A stretch of 64,000 nt of DNA from positions 372,001-436,000 of the forward strand of contig CAWGTU010000003.1 of the NCBI GenBank assembly GCA_963825635.1. Direction: 5' to 3'. Both the position numbers and the translations under genes were made by a program. This stretch comes from JAOUEA01 sp963825635. GTDB taxonomy: Bacteria > Actinomycetota > UBA4738 > HRBIN12. Numbering within the stretch: position 1 is the stretch's first letter; every line of letters begins with the position of its first letter. Positions 25,848 through 34,813 of this stretch are shown here, piece after piece. The notes under the pieces are model-generated. The model searched no databases and was not told where the DNA came from. It saw only the letters and a program-made list of their open reading frames with translations.

Positions 25848-26235
25848 CTACTCAGGCTTGTTGAACATGTACCGGGCGATCTTCCAGTCGCCGGTATCGG
25901 TCCGCTGGAAGAGGAACATCTCGCGGTTGGACTCGGCCGACTCGTCGCCGGTGGCGAGAACGGTCTGCGTTCCGTTGCTGCGGGTCAACGCGTACGCGGT
26001 GTGGTCGCTGGTGACCGCGAGCTCGTCGATGGTGAATGTGACGTTCAGGCTGATCGCCTCGAAGATCTGCCGGTACCCGTCGGCCGTGTCAGCGCCGTGA
26101 CGGTCGGCAGCGTGGTCGGCATGAAGAGCCGTCGGCGGCGTAGCAGGACGCCGGCGAGTTCGGCAGTCGCCGGTGTCGAGGGACTCGCTCGTAGGTGGCG
26201 AGCAGGTCTCGGATCTGGTTCTCGCTGGTGCTCAT
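25848..26235 (-). pseudogene. SnoaL/NTF2-like protein, multiple frameshifts
   Basis: Three frames in turn give one recognisable protein: MSTSENQIRDLLATYE at the start (ATG 26235), a middle part ending LFMPTTLPTVT, then ADTADGYRQIFEAISLNVTFTIDELAVTSDHTAYALTRSNG and REMFLFQRTDTGDWKIARYMFNKPE to the stop at 25848. This is the SnoaL-like/DUF4440-type polyketide-cyclase fold. At least two indels separate the parts, so it is decayed rather than a single sequencing slip. Confidence 0.7.
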
Positions 26236-26329
26236 GGGACCGTGTCCTTTCCCGAACGTGATCTTCGACGGAACGTAACTGTCTCGGGCTAGCGATCGAT
26301 TCCATGGAAGCTAAGAGCCGGGATCGTGA

Positions 26330-26650
26330 GAAGCACCCCCGGCCGAGCTCGCGGATCTGTTCAGCGATCTGGTGAGGCTGGAGACCGAGCTCTGGGATCT
26401 GGTCGACCAGCGGCTCCGCGACGATCACGACCTGCCGCTGTCCTGGCTCGAGCCGATGCAGGTCGTGGACCGCGGCGTCGACTGTGCCGCGGACGTCGAC
26501 ATCGCCGAGGCGTCGTCGATCACGGTGGGCGGCGTGAGCAAGCTGGTCGCATCGCATCAAGCACGCGGGGTGGCTGTCGCCGTGCCCCGAGCGCCCAACG
26601 ACGGTCGATCGTCGCGTCGTCAGCCAGTCACCGCATGCTGGACGGGCGAC
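26330..26650 (+). pseudogene. MarR-family regulator remnant
   Basis: From about 26330 the frame reads PPAELADLFSDLVRLETELWDLVDQRLRDDHDLPLSWLEPMQVV. The recognition part is blurred (DIAEASSITVGGVSKLVASHQARG, then PNDGRSS, the usual MarR wing motif DGRS). An in-frame stop at 26327 removes the start, and the register around the wing is disturbed. So it is a decayed MarR gene. It lies head-to-head with the SnoaL-like pseudogene and may once have controlled it. Confidence 0.6.
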
Positions 26651-27131
26651 CGTGCTCTAGGCGAACCCGATACGAGGCGTACGCTGCAGCCACTCGAACT
26701 GCGAGCCTCGGCTCGGCACTGCCGCGTATCGCGCCGAGCGACCGCGTCCACTCGAGTCGACCGTGGGGGAGCTGCGCCGAGCACCCACCGCAACGAGCGA
26801 GTCGAGGATGCTCGGGTACCGCCGACGATGCCAGGTGAGCAGGCCTTCCTTCGCGCATCGGGCGGCGATGGAGCCGACGGGCGACTGACCCGCCCGCCGA
26901 GCGATCGTCGGTCGTCGAGGGTGTCGCATCTCGCGACAGAGACGCCTTGAACTACGGGATTCCTCAGCCTCCTCGCGCGTCGACGCCAGAAGGGTGTGCG
27001 CGGACGAAGTACGCGGCCACGTGGGACCAGCAGGACGGTCCGTCTGGTCCAGCCGAGGTGCGCGGGAGGCGGGGTCTCGCCGACCCCGCCTCGTCCGCGC
27101 GTGGAGGCGGCCGGGCTCGCGCCCGACCTCG
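26651..27131. other. No supportable gene
   Basis: About 480 bp. Open frames exist on both strands, but none shows a motif or composition I can defend. A minus-strand frame around 26657-26929 is open but lacks recognisable similarity. Probably decayed sequence continuing the pseudogene stretch to its left. Confidence 0.4.
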
Positions 27132-27764
27132 TCAGACCGCTTGTGCGGGGCGCCTCACGCGCACAGCCGCGGCGTCGGCGAGCGCCCCGATCGCGACCGC
27201 GGCCGCAGGCAGGATCACCGGCACCAGCCAGAACGCCGAGAGGTACGCAGGGATCGCACCGACGGCGACGAAAAGATCCCCGGCGACGCGCGACCGGCGA
27301 CGGAGCAGCAACCCCCCGCCGAGCAGCACCACGGCGACGGTCGGGATCGCGATCAGCCGCAGCCGGTCCCCCGACGCGATGTCGGGTGCCCCCGAGTATG
27401 CGGAGATCAAGAACGCGTTCCAGGCCATGAACGCCCCGGCGAGGATCTGCCACCAGTTCCGTTTCAGCGCGACGAGCATCGGTCGCTCCTTCCCGTCCGC
27501 GGCGGCCTCGGTGGCCACCGACAGGTGCGTCCGCCTCCACGACAGGTCGGACGGGATCCCTCTCAACATCCGCTCGAGCAGCGCCACGGCGATCAGCGGT
27601 TCTGCGATGCCTCCGTCGAGCCCGTCGCGCACGTGCTCCCAGACGTCGGACTCCATCTCGTCGCGCCTCGCCTGCCGGACCGGCGGCGCGATCGCGCGTG
27701 TGTACACGGAGACCCATCCACGCACCGCGCGTTGCGCGACGGCGAGCCAGCGACCGACGCTCAT
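27132..27764 (-). CDS. Membrane protein partner of a PadR regulator (HAAS-like N-terminus)
   Basis: 210 aa. The first 70 residues include YTRAIAPPVRQARRDEMESDVWEHVRDGLDGG, the pattern of HAAS-type helical domains found in membrane proteins next to PadR genes. Then come about four TM segments (WWQILAGAFMAWNAFLISAY, LIAIPTVAVVLLGGGLLL, DLFVAVGAIPAYLSAFW, VILPAAAVAIGALADAA). Its ATG overlaps the PadR stop (ATGA at 27761-27764), so it belongs to the same operon. In such pairs the PadR protein represses the operon in response to cell-surface stress; here that is inferred. Confidence 0.75.
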   Translation of the reverse strand: MSVGRWLAVAQRAVRGWVSVYTRAIAPPVRQARRDEMESDVWEHVRDGLDGGIAEPLIAVALLERMLRGIPSDLSWRRTHLSVATEAAADGKERPMLVALKRNWWQILAGAFMAWNAFLISAYSGAPDIASGDRLRLIAIPTVAVVLLGGGLLLRRRSRVAGDLFVAVGAIPAYLSAFWLVPVILPAAAVAIGALADAAAVRVRRPAQAV

Positions 27765-28114
27765 GCGGGGGCGAGCCTCCCGGGAAGGGCCGTCTCGGCG
27801 TCGAGTCGCGCGCGGGCGAGCGCCAACTCGCCTTCGCCGGTCACGCGGTACAGGCGCCGCCGTGGTCTGCCCTCGCCGACGGCCACCTCGGGGTCTTCCC
27901 ACCTGCTCTCGACGAGGCCGGCCCGGTGTAGACGATCGAGCGCCTTGTAGAGCGTTCCGTGCGCGGTGAGCTTCTTCGACTCGGCATCGGCCGCGATGGC
28001 CTTGGCCACCGCGAACCCGTGGAACTCAGGATCCCCCCCGGCACGGGCGGCGACGCCTGCCGCGAGGATCTCCCGCTCCAGCGGGAGCAACGTTCCGGCC
28101 TTCCTCCTGCTCAT
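27761..28114 (-). CDS. PadR-family transcriptional regulator
   Basis: 117 aa. Winged-helix PadR core: FHGFAVAKAI, LTAHGTLYKALDRLHRAGLVESRWEDPEVA and GRPRRRLYRVTGEGE, with a short dimer helix at the C-terminus (the PadR-s2 form). ATG at 28114 lies 9 nt below a well-formed -10 box. First gene of an operon with the HAAS-like membrane protein. Confidence 0.88.
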   Translation of the reverse strand: MSRRKAGTLLPLEREILAAGVAARAGGDPEFHGFAVAKAIAADAESKKLTAHGTLYKALDRLHRAGLVESRWEDPEVAVGEGRPRRRLYRVTGEGELALARARLDAETALPGRLAPA

Positions 28115-28123
28115 CAGGTCCGA

Positions 28124-28152
28124 AGAATAGGAAGATATCTGCCCTTTGTCAA
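28124..28152 (-). promoter_or_regulatory. Sigma-70-type promoter of the padR operon
   Basis: On the minus strand TTGACA (28147-28152) and TATTCT (28124-28129) are separated by exactly 17 bp. The predicted start of transcription falls within a few bases of the ATG at 28114, so the mRNA has almost no leader. The spacer carries the palindrome AGATATCT (28133-28140), a plausible PadR operator. Confidence 0.7.
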
Positions 28153-28276
28153 TCCCGACGTAACTGGTTGAGTGTCGCGTCGCCGCAGCGCTCGATTCCC
28201 GTGACCGCATGGTTTGCAGCCTCCTCGGCGGAGTGGTTGGTTGGTGGGAGGAAGGGTTCGGGAGGAGGGACCGTCG

Positions 28277-29917
28277 ATGGCTGCGGATCGGTACGACGTG
28301 ATCGTCGTCGGCGGAGGCCACAACGGCCTCGTCGCCGCCGCGTATCTCGCCAAGATCGGGGCGAGGGTCGTGGTGCTCGAATCCCGTCACAAGACGGGTG
28401 GCGCCGCCGACACCTCCTCCCCATTCCCCGAGTACCCCGACGTCAAGGTCACGACGCTCTCCTACGTGATGAGCCTCATGCCGCCGTCGATCGTCCGCGA
28501 CCTGCGGCTCGAGGCCTTCGGCTACAAGGTCGTCCCGATGGCGGGCTCCTACGCCCCGCAGCCGGGGTCGGGGGGTATCCGCGACGACGAGGGGAAGAGC
28601 GGCCGGTTCCGCGAGACCCTGTCCCACTTCTCGACGACGGATGCCGACGCCCACGAGGGCTGGTCGGCCTGGCTCGCACGCAGCGCGGACTTCCTCGGCC
28701 CGCTGCTGATGGAGACACCGCCCGACCTCGGATCGCTCGCACCAGGGGATCTCGCGGACCAGGTGCGCTTCGCCGTTCGGCATCGGTCCGGCATGAGCTC
28801 CCGCCTCGCAGCCGACATCACCAAGCTCTTCACGATGAGCGCCGCGGACCTGCTCGACGAATGGTTCGAGTCCACGGAGCTCAAGGCGCTCATCGCGACC
28901 AACGGCATCATCGGCACGTGGGCCGGGCCGGAGGAGCCGGGAACCGCATACGTGTTGATGCATCACGCCGTCGGCGACCTCGGCGACGGCAACCTCTCGG
29001 AGTGGGGGTACCCCATCGGCGGCATGGGCGCCGTGACCGGCGCGTTGCGGGCGAGTGCGGAGTCCTTCGGGGCCGAGATCCGAGTCAACAGTCGGGTGGA
29101 ACGCATCCTCGTCGAGGCCGGCACGGTGCGCGGCGCGGTGACCGAGGCGGGCGAGGAGTACCGAGCACCGCTCGTGATCTCGGCGTGCCACCCGAAGATC
29201 ACGTTCCTGGAGCAGATCGACCGCGAGGACCTGCCGGGCGCGTTCGTGCGAGACATCGAGCACTGGAAGACGCGCAGCGGGACCGTGAAGATCAACCTGG
29301 CGCTCTCGCACATGCCCGCCTTCCGCGACGACCCCAACGGTGAGGATCCGGAGATCGCCGGCTCCTCGATCATGGTCTCCCCCACGATCCGGTACCTGGA
29401 GAAGGCGTTCGAGGAGGCGCGGGACGGCAGGGCCTCCACCGCGCCGTTCTCGGAGACCTGCATCCCGAGCTACTACGACCCGACGCTCGCGCCGGAGGGC
29501 ATGCACGTGATGTCGATGTTCACGCAGTGGGTGCCGCACGAGTGGGCGCAGGAGCGCAACCAGGACGAGCTCGAGTCCTACGCGGACCGACTGGTGGACA
29601 TCCACGACGACTTCATGCCGGGTCTCAAGGACTCGATCGTGGGCCGCCAGGTCATCGGTCCGTGGCAGATGGAGAACGAATGGGGCCTCATCGGCGGCAA
29701 CATCTTCCACGGTGAGCTGTCGCCGGACCAGCTGTTCCACATGCGGCCCGCGCCCGGCTACGCGGACTACCGCACGCCGATCCGCGGGCTCTATCAGGCG
29801 TCCTCCGCCACGCACGCAGGCGGCGGTGTGACCGGGCTTCCCGGCCATCACGTCGTGCGCGAGATCGTGAGGGATCGCAAGCGAGACCGTTTCCGTCGGC
29901 GGGGCCGAGGGCGATGA
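28277..29917 (+). CDS. Phytoene-desaturase-like FAD oxidoreductase
   Basis: 546 aa. N-terminal dinucleotide-binding motif DVIVVGGGHNGLVAAAYLAKIGARVVVLE and the carotenoid-oxidase-like C-terminus GLYQASSATHAGGGVTGLPGHHVVREI. It belongs to the NAD(P)/FAD-dependent amine oxidase/phytoene dehydrogenase superfamily (the PYROXD2-like branch by pattern). The substrate is not predictable; no carotenoid synthesis genes lie nearby. GGAGGAGGGA gives a strong ribosome site for the ATG at 28277. The VOC gene overlaps its stop by 4 bp. Confidence 0.85.
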   Translation: MAADRYDVIVVGGGHNGLVAAAYLAKIGARVVVLESRHKTGGAADTSSPFPEYPDVKVTTLSYVMSLMPPSIVRDLRLEAFGYKVVPMAGSYAPQPGSGGIRDDEGKSGRFRETLSHFSTTDADAHEGWSAWLARSADFLGPLLMETPPDLGSLAPGDLADQVRFAVRHRSGMSSRLAADITKLFTMSAADLLDEWFESTELKALIATNGIIGTWAGPEEPGTAYVLMHHAVGDLGDGNLSEWGYPIGGMGAVTGALRASAESFGAEIRVNSRVERILVEAGTVRGAVTEAGEEYRAPLVISACHPKITFLEQIDREDLPGAFVRDIEHWKTRSGTVKINLALSHMPAFRDDPNGEDPEIAGSSIMVSPTIRYLEKAFEEARDGRASTAPFSETCIPSYYDPTLAPEGMHVMSMFTQWVPHEWAQERNQDELESYADRLVDIHDDFMPGLKDSIVGRQVIGPWQMENEWGLIGGNIFHGELSPDQLFHMRPAPGYADYRTPIRGLYQASSATHAGGGVTGLPGHHVVREIVRDRKRDRFRRRGRGR

Positions 29918-30357
29918 GGGACGACGGGCATCGGATCGCTCGGCTCGACTCGGTGACGATCGACTGCCGCGACCCCGAGCGCCTGGCGTCCTTCTGGTCC
30001 TCGGTGTTCGGAACCGCGGAAACGTGGCGAGGTGGCGATCCCGTGCAGTACATCGATCTCGGGTCGACCGATGGATCACCGGTGCTTCGGTTCCAGCGGG
30101 TCCCCGAGCCGAAGACCGTCAAGGACAGGATCCACCTCGACCTGCGCGTCGACGACATCGAGGAGGCGTGCCGGCGGGTGATCGACCTGGGCGGGGCCAG
30201 GGCGGAGCAGGGCGACTTCCGCGAGTACGACGTCGTCTTCAGGGTGATGCTCGACCCCGAAGGCAACGAGTTCTGCCTGGTTTCCTCGGTCGGTGGGGTG
30301 TTCTCAGAATTCCCTGACTACACGGTTTCCGGCACTCCCGGTGGACCCACAGGCTAA
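29914..30357 (+). CDS. VOC (glyoxalase/bleomycin-resistance-like) protein with replaced tail
   Basis: 147 aa. LDSVTIDCRDPERLASFWSSVFG, RIHLDLRVDDIEEACRRVIDLGG and MLDPEGNEFCLV are the strands and the last metal-ligand motif (EGNEFCL) of the small VOC dioxygenase-like fold. The ATG overlaps the stop of the FAD enzyme (29914-29917), so they are co-translated. After FCLVSSV the tail (GGVFSEFPDYTV...) is coded by a dispersed repeat that also occurs at 34847-34935, so the original C-terminus was probably overwritten. Confidence 0.8.
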   Translation: MRDDGHRIARLDSVTIDCRDPERLASFWSSVFGTAETWRGGDPVQYIDLGSTDGSPVLRFQRVPEPKTVKDRIHLDLRVDDIEEACRRVIDLGGARAEQGDFREYDVVFRVMLDPEGNEFCLVSSVGGVFSEFPDYTVSGTPGGPTG

Positions 30358-30375
30358 GAGGGGTGCCCCCCACAG
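30285..30375 (+). repeat. Dispersed repeat, copy 1
   Basis: Shares with 34847-34935 the order TCGGTCGGT, GGGTGTTCTCAGAA, CCCTGAC, then ACCCACAGG(C/T)TAAGAGGGG. It overlaps the end of the VOC gene. Same orientation as copy 2. Probably a mobile-element end or a decayed mobile sequence. Confidence 0.65.
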
Positions 30376-30421
30376 GGCGTTCGACGGCGCCTCGCGGTTC
30401 TCAGGCGCAGGTCGCGACCAG

Positions 30422-30427
30422 TACGCT
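30422..30427 (+). promoter_or_regulatory. TACGCT -10 box of a leaderless promoter
   Basis: TAnnnT box ending 6 nt before the GTG at 30434, with no ribosome site between. Confidence 0.45.
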
Positions 30428-30433
30428 GCGAGT

Positions 30434-31285
30434 GTGAGAGACGACCCGACGTCTGAGAGAGGCGGCCGATGGCTCCGCCCCGACCGGATGGAGGCGTTCA
30501 GCGACGGTGTCTTCGCGATCGCCATCACACTTCTCGTGCTCGACCTCGTCGTCCCGGACGTCCAGGAGGGCGATGTCGGTCGCGCGCTCCTCGATCAGTG
30601 GCCGATCTACCTCGCGTACTTCGTGAGCTTCGCCTCGATCGGCGCGGCGTGGATCGTCCACTCGGCGATCACGGAGCATCTCGACCGCGTCGATCCGATC
30701 ATGCTGCGGCTCAACCTCCTGCTGCTGTTCGTCGTCTCGCTCCTCCCTTTCACGACGAAGGTACTCGGTGAGTACCTCCACGAGGCCGACGCCGAGCGGC
30801 TCGGGGTCACCATCTACGGGCTCAACCTGCTCGCGATGTCGGCGATGGGGAGCATCCTGTGGCGTCACGCGGTGGCGCAGCGCCTGATCAAGGCCGACCG
30901 GTCCGAAGACGCCGTGCGCGCGATGACGAAGAAGCTCGACCCCAGCCTGGGCTTCTACGCGGTCACGATCGGGGTCGGGCTGCTCGCTCCGTCGGTCGCG
31001 GTGTTCCTGTACCTGGCGATCGCGCTCTACCTGCTGATCCCGTTCCGCGCGATCGCGCAACTCCTCCCGGGGCGAGGCCCACCGACAGTAACGGGACAGC
31101 ACAAGACGTCCTGGGGAGCCGCGCGCGAGGCGCCGTGCGATCGCCGAGGCGGTGAGCAGGCGGCCGTCAAGGACACTGGATGCAGGCTCATATGCAGGTC
31201 GACGGCAGCCTCGATGTCGTCGTGGACGCGATCGGCGCCGATCACGTCGATGGCGCCATCGCGCTCGAGCACGTCCAGGACCTGA
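30434..31285 (+). CDS. TMEM175/DUF1211-type potassium channel-like membrane protein
   Basis: 283 aa as read. The family mark RMEAFSDGVFAIAITLLVLDLVVP (the FSD filter helix) begins at about residue 17. Five more TM segments follow to about residue 215 (LYLAIALYLLIPFRAIAQLL). Prokaryotic members form tetrameric K+ channels. The last 65 or so residues have no TM or family character; this part runs antisense over the decayed SulP gene, so the real stop was probably lost and the frame reads on. GTG at 30434 is supported by the -10 box 6 nt upstream. Confidence 0.8.
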   Translation: MRDDPTSERGGRWLRPDRMEAFSDGVFAIAITLLVLDLVVPDVQEGDVGRALLDQWPIYLAYFVSFASIGAAWIVHSAITEHLDRVDPIMLRLNLLLLFVVSLLPFTTKVLGEYLHEADAERLGVTIYGLNLLAMSAMGSILWRHAVAQRLIKADRSEDAVRAMTKKLDPSLGFYAVTIGVGLLAPSVAVFLYLAIALYLLIPFRAIAQLLPGRGPPTVTGQHKTSWGAAREAPCDRRGGEQAAVKDTGCRLICRSTAASMSSWTRSAPITSMAPSRSSTSRT

Positions 31286-32085
31286 GGCTTCACGCGCGCC
31301 AGGCGCAGATCGATGCTCGCTGCTTGCCCATCTGAGCGATCTTCTTGACGGTATCGTCGCCTTCGGTGTCGATGAAGTTCACGCCCTCCAGGCTGAGGAT
31401 CACGCCCTCCAGGGACGACGACTCCTGGACCGGATATCGCGGAGCCGGTCGGCCAGCGCGTGAGCGTTCACGAAGAAGAGTCCGTCGTCGAAACGGCCGA
31501 TGACCAACCCGGGGAACGTCTCGCATTCCGGATGCTGGTCGAGATCGAAGAACGCCTGCGTCCCGGGCTTGCGTCCGAGCTCGAGGATCTTGGGCAGTGC
31601 CGACACGGCCACCAGCCAGACGATGGAGATGCCGACACCGATGAACACCCCGGGGAGGATCCCGAAGGTCATCACGCCGAGCAGCGCGGCCATCGCGGCC
31701 ACGAATTCGTACGGCTTGACGTTAAGCAGCCGTCGCATCTCCCCGACGTCCATCATCCCCATGACCACCGCCTCGATGATGGTCGCGCCGAGCACCGCGT
31801 CCGGCAGGTTGGAGAACATCGGCGCCAGGAACAGCAAGGTCAGGATGATCAGTGCGGCCTGCGCCAGGTTGGATACCTGTGACTTCGCACCGGCATCGTC
31901 GTTGACCGTGCTCTTGGACAGGCTGCCGTTGTCGAAGATGCCTTGCACCAGACCCGACGCGATGTTCGACATCCCTTGGGCGAGCAACTCCTGGTTGATG
32001 GTCGATCCGGTAGTTGTGCTTGCCCGCATAGTCACGCACAGCCGCCGTGGTTACCGAGAACCCCACCAACAGCAAGCGCCCAGGA
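31180..32085 (-). pseudogene. SulP-family anion transporter, truncated and frameshifted
   Basis: Pieces in three frames: LLVGFSVTTAAVRDYAGKHNY (from about 32075), then NQELLAQGMSNIASGLVQGIFDNGS through the last TM segments (ALIILTLLFLAPMFSNLPDAVLGATIIEAVVMGM, PGVFIGVGISIVWLV) and the start of the STAS domain (GLVIGRFDDGLFFVNAHALADRL). A shifted part follows (ESSSLEGVILSLEGVNFIDTEGDDTVKKI), and a last shifted part (KPQVLDVLERDGAIDVIGADRVHDDIEAAV). The N-terminal half, with most of the membrane part, is missing. At least three indels: a decayed gene. Confidence 0.8.
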
Positions 32086-32694
32086 TGGCCGCTTCGAGCT
32101 AATGCGTCTCCCCTTGACCATCTCTTCCGGCGAGTTCTTCGAGGATCTCGACCGCGAGGGCACCATCACCTAGGGCCTGCAGCGCAGTAGATGCACGTTC
32201 GCTGTCCTCGAGGCAGCTCGAGTCCTCCAGCAGCCGGGCCATGGTCAGTCGGCTGGTCTCCACATCTGTGCCTTCCTCGAGCGCGAGTCCGATACCGTGG
32301 CCGCGACATGCTGGCCGAGGCGGTCCTGATCGCGACCCAGAGGGCTGACCGCGACGTCCACCTTGCTCTCGGTGACAGCCGCCGCGGTGGCTTCGGCGAT
32401 CTCGATGCCCGAGATCCGACGGTCGTAGATCGACCAGTCGTCCTCTACGGCCCAGCCGTCCGGATCGTCGAAGGTCGCGGGCAGCGAACGGAAGACGGGT
32501 CGCGCGCCGCACCGGCCGTCAGGCCAGCGAGCAGACGGAGGACCAGGGACCACAGAACGGGCGCACCGGTACTGCCGAATGTTCGTCGGAGCCTCGAGCG
32601 AGAGTCGTCCCGTCATCGGGTCCCGTCATCCGGCGAGTCCCTCGAGATGCCTCGTGATCGGGCGTGGGTCATCGCGGAGATCGGGCCCGCCTAC
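32086..32694. other. Decayed sequence, no recognisable gene
   Basis: About 610 bp. Minus-strand frames contain protein-like but broken stretches (for example YDRRISGIEIAEATAAAVTESKVDVAVSPLG and TDVETSRLTMARLLEDSSCLEDSERASTALQALGDG). They suggest a former soluble helical protein, in two frames. I cannot name a family. The missing 5' half of the SulP gene is not found here. Confidence 0.4.
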
Positions 32695-33879
32695 TCAAGG
32701 AGCTGGCTTGCTGGCTTCCCCACCGTTCTCAGGGGACGCTGATCCGTCGTCGTAGGTGGACCGGTGGACGACTTCGTAGGTGTGCTTGCGGTAGTTCGTG
32801 ATGAACGAGTAGATCAACGCGGCGACCGGCAGCGCCATGAACGCGCCCATCGGACCGAACAGCGCGCCGCCAGCGAGGGCGGCGCCGAACGCCAAGCCGC
32901 CGTTCAACTCCATCGTCTTCGCGCTGATGTGCGGGCTGAGCCAGTAGTTCTCGATCTGCTGGTACACGAGCGCGTACCCCAGCACGATCAACGCCGGGGC
33001 GAGACCCTGGAGCGCCAGCGTCAACGCGATCGGCACGGTCGCACCGATGTACGTGCCGATGTTCGGGATGAATTCGGACACGAAGCCGCCGAAGATCGCG
33101 AGCGGGATCGCGAGGCCCACCGGCAAGCCGACGGCGACCATCACCGCGAAGAAGCCCAGCCCGTTGATCGCGGTCAGCAGCAGGCGCGAATAGAGGTAGC
33201 CACCCACCTGCGTGACCGATTGATCGATCGTCCACCCCAGGCGCTCCTGGGTGGACGGCTTGAACCACGACAGGAAGGAGCGCCGCAGACGTGGGAAGTC
33301 CGCGGAGAAGTAGAAGGTGAACGTCGCGATCGTGGCGACCTGGAAGACCATCCCCACGCCCGTCGTCACCGCGCCGCTCGCGGCCCCCGCCAACTTCCCC
33401 GACCATTGATCCAGGAACTCGCTGGTGGTCACGACCGCGTCGGACGCGGCCTTGGCGCTCACGATGTGGAACCCGAACGTGTCCGAGGTCCAGTTGTCCA
33501 GGCTCGTCAACCACTGGCTTCCGTTATCACCGATCCGCGATGCGAGCTGTGCGATGGCCGGGATCAACACCAGTGTGAGGAGCACCAGAGCGAGCAGGCC
33601 GACCATATAGATGAAGCCGACGGCCGCGCCTCGCCTCCAGCCGCGTTTCTCGTGGAAGTGGTTCACGCCGGGGACGAGGGCGAGGGCGAAGAACAGGGAG
33701 ATCACGAGCATCGCGACCAATCCCCGCGCCTGGTGGATCGCCCACAGCCCGAACAGCGTCAGGAGGACAACCCCGACCGCACGCCAGTAGCTGCGGGAAC
33801 TGATGTCGACGGTCTCCGACAGCAGAGGGTTCCCGTCGTCGTCCTGCGACTTCGCTCCCTCAGGCTCCGCGGATCCCAT
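32695..33879 (-). CDS. AI-2E/PerM-family membrane transporter
   Basis: 394 aa. An N-terminal acidic tail is followed by about eight TM segments in the order of the PF01594 family. The central hydrophilic part (ASRIGDNGSQWLTSLDNWTSD...) and the conserved late block AIFGGFVSEFIPNIGTYIGATVPIALTLALQG, VYQQIENYWLSPHISAKTMELNG and GPMGAFMALPVAALI are clear. Members export small molecules or act as Na+/H+ antiporters; the family name from E. coli AI-2 export is not a substrate prediction. Start at ATG 33879, with GAGGAGGGG just before it. No partner genes. Confidence 0.85.
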   Translation of the reverse strand: MGSAEPEGAKSQDDDGNPLLSETVDISSRSYWRAVGVVLLTLFGLWAIHQARGLVAMLVISLFFALALVPGVNHFHEKRGWRRGAAVGFIYMVGLLALVLLTLVLIPAIAQLASRIGDNGSQWLTSLDNWTSDTFGFHIVSAKAASDAVVTTSEFLDQWSGKLAGAASGAVTTGVGMVFQVATIATFTFYFSADFPRLRRSFLSWFKPSTQERLGWTIDQSVTQVGGYLYSRLLLTAINGLGFFAVMVAVGLPVGLAIPLAIFGGFVSEFIPNIGTYIGATVPIALTLALQGLAPALIVLGYALVYQQIENYWLSPHISAKTMELNGGLAFGAALAGGALFGPMGAFMALPVAALIYSFITNYRKHTYEVVHRSTYDDGSASPENGGEASKPAP

Positions 33880-33928
33880 CGACCCCTCCTCTTCCGTTCG
33901 TCGACATCGACCCACTCGACTCTAGGTG

Positions 33929-34170
33929 CTAACGAACGTCCCCGCACTCGGTCGCGTCTAGCGATCCTTTCGCCTCTTGGGCTTGGGGTGCGGCAACCAT
34001 CCGAGACGGTGCCCCCTTGGCTGACATCGTGAGGATGGCCTGCATCCAGCCCGGCTCCTCGACGTCGCCGGGACTCTGAGGTCGGCCGCCGCACGACCTC
34101 AGGGCGATGAACAGCATGATCACGCCGACGACGACTTCGACCTCGCCGACCTCATTGCCTGGATGCCTCC
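33929..34170 (-). pseudogene. GAP/Sap-type LysE-like transporter fragment
   Basis: On the minus strand the frame reads VEVVVGVIMLFIALRSCGGRPQSPGDVEEPGWMQAILTMSAKGA, which matches the mid-section of GAP-family (Sap-like) exporters: a TM helix, a basic loop with GRP, then EPGWM. Neither the N-terminal helices nor the later ones are present in frame. A short decayed piece. Confidence 0.45.
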
Positions 34171-34233
34171 ACCACCCCGAGATCGGGGAGCACACCCTGT
34201 CTTGGTCCGGCCTCACAGGGGGATGATCGCGGG

Positions 34234-34635
34234 ATGTCAGGCACGCCGGGACGCGAGAACAGATCCGACGCAGCGCTATGGATCGCGACCGCGGTGCTCG
34301 GGACTGTCGGGCTGGCCCTGACCGTCGTCTGCTGGGAAGACCTGTCGGGGGGCGATCTCCTGAAACCGGTAACCGCGTCAGCCGGCATCGTCTACGCGAC
34401 CCTCGGTGCACTGATCGTGCGCCGCGTCGGCAACGTCATCGGATGGATCCTGTTGAGCGCGTTCACCTTGGCCGGGTACAACCTCGAGGCCATCCGCTCG
34501 TTCCTCGCGAAGAAGGAGGCCGAGCGCACCGCAGCGCCGCCGAAGAGGACAAGGAAGAAGCGTCGCACCGGTACGTGGACGGACGTGATCGGTTCTGATC
34601 GTCCGGAGTCCGGCCGCTCACCGCCTTCAACCTGA
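34234..34635 (+). CDS. Small membrane protein, perhaps the start of a truncated sensor kinase
   Basis: 133 aa. Three TM segments (ALWIATAVLGTVGLALTVV, ITASAGIVYATLGALIV in outline, IGWILLSAFTLAGYN). The pattern GALIVRRVGNVIGWILL is what one sees in the N-terminal membrane part of many actinobacterial sensor kinases and cyclases. After the third helix the chain turns basic and low in complexity (PPKRTRKKRRTG), with no signalling domain. So it is either a free-standing small protein or a truncated gene. ATG 6 nt after a GATGAT box. Confidence 0.5.
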   Translation: MSGTPGRENRSDAALWIATAVLGTVGLALTVVCWEDLSGGDLLKPVTASAGIVYATLGALIVRRVGNVIGWILLSAFTLAGYNLEAIRSFLAKKEAERTAAPPKRTRKKRRTGTWTDVIGSDRPESGRSPPST

Positions 34636-34813
34636 TCAGCGCGAGTTCGAAGGACACCTCACCTCTGAAGAAGGGCGTCATCGGCATGCTCCGGTGATAC
34701 CCTTCGCGCGTTTCAGGGCCAGGTCCACGTCCGATCGGCGCCGGCCGCGCCTCCAACCGACCCTCGATCGCGCGTAACACCGATCGAGACCTTCTTCAGT
34801 GGAGTTCTGAGAT

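Noticed and set aside
26657..26929. Minus-strand frame with a WHRRRYPSIL stretch as a transposase fragment.
   Set aside because: No DDE or HTH pattern and no neighbouring inverted repeats; similarity is only impressionistic.
28226..28260. GGTTGGTTGGTGGGAGGA before the FAD oxidoreductase gene resembles the sequence at the 3' side of tRNA-Tyr, as a possible left attachment site of a 27-kb island.
   Set aside because: The match is mostly simple GGTT/GGGA repeat and does not extend into the T-arm; it also includes the ribosome site of the 28277 gene.
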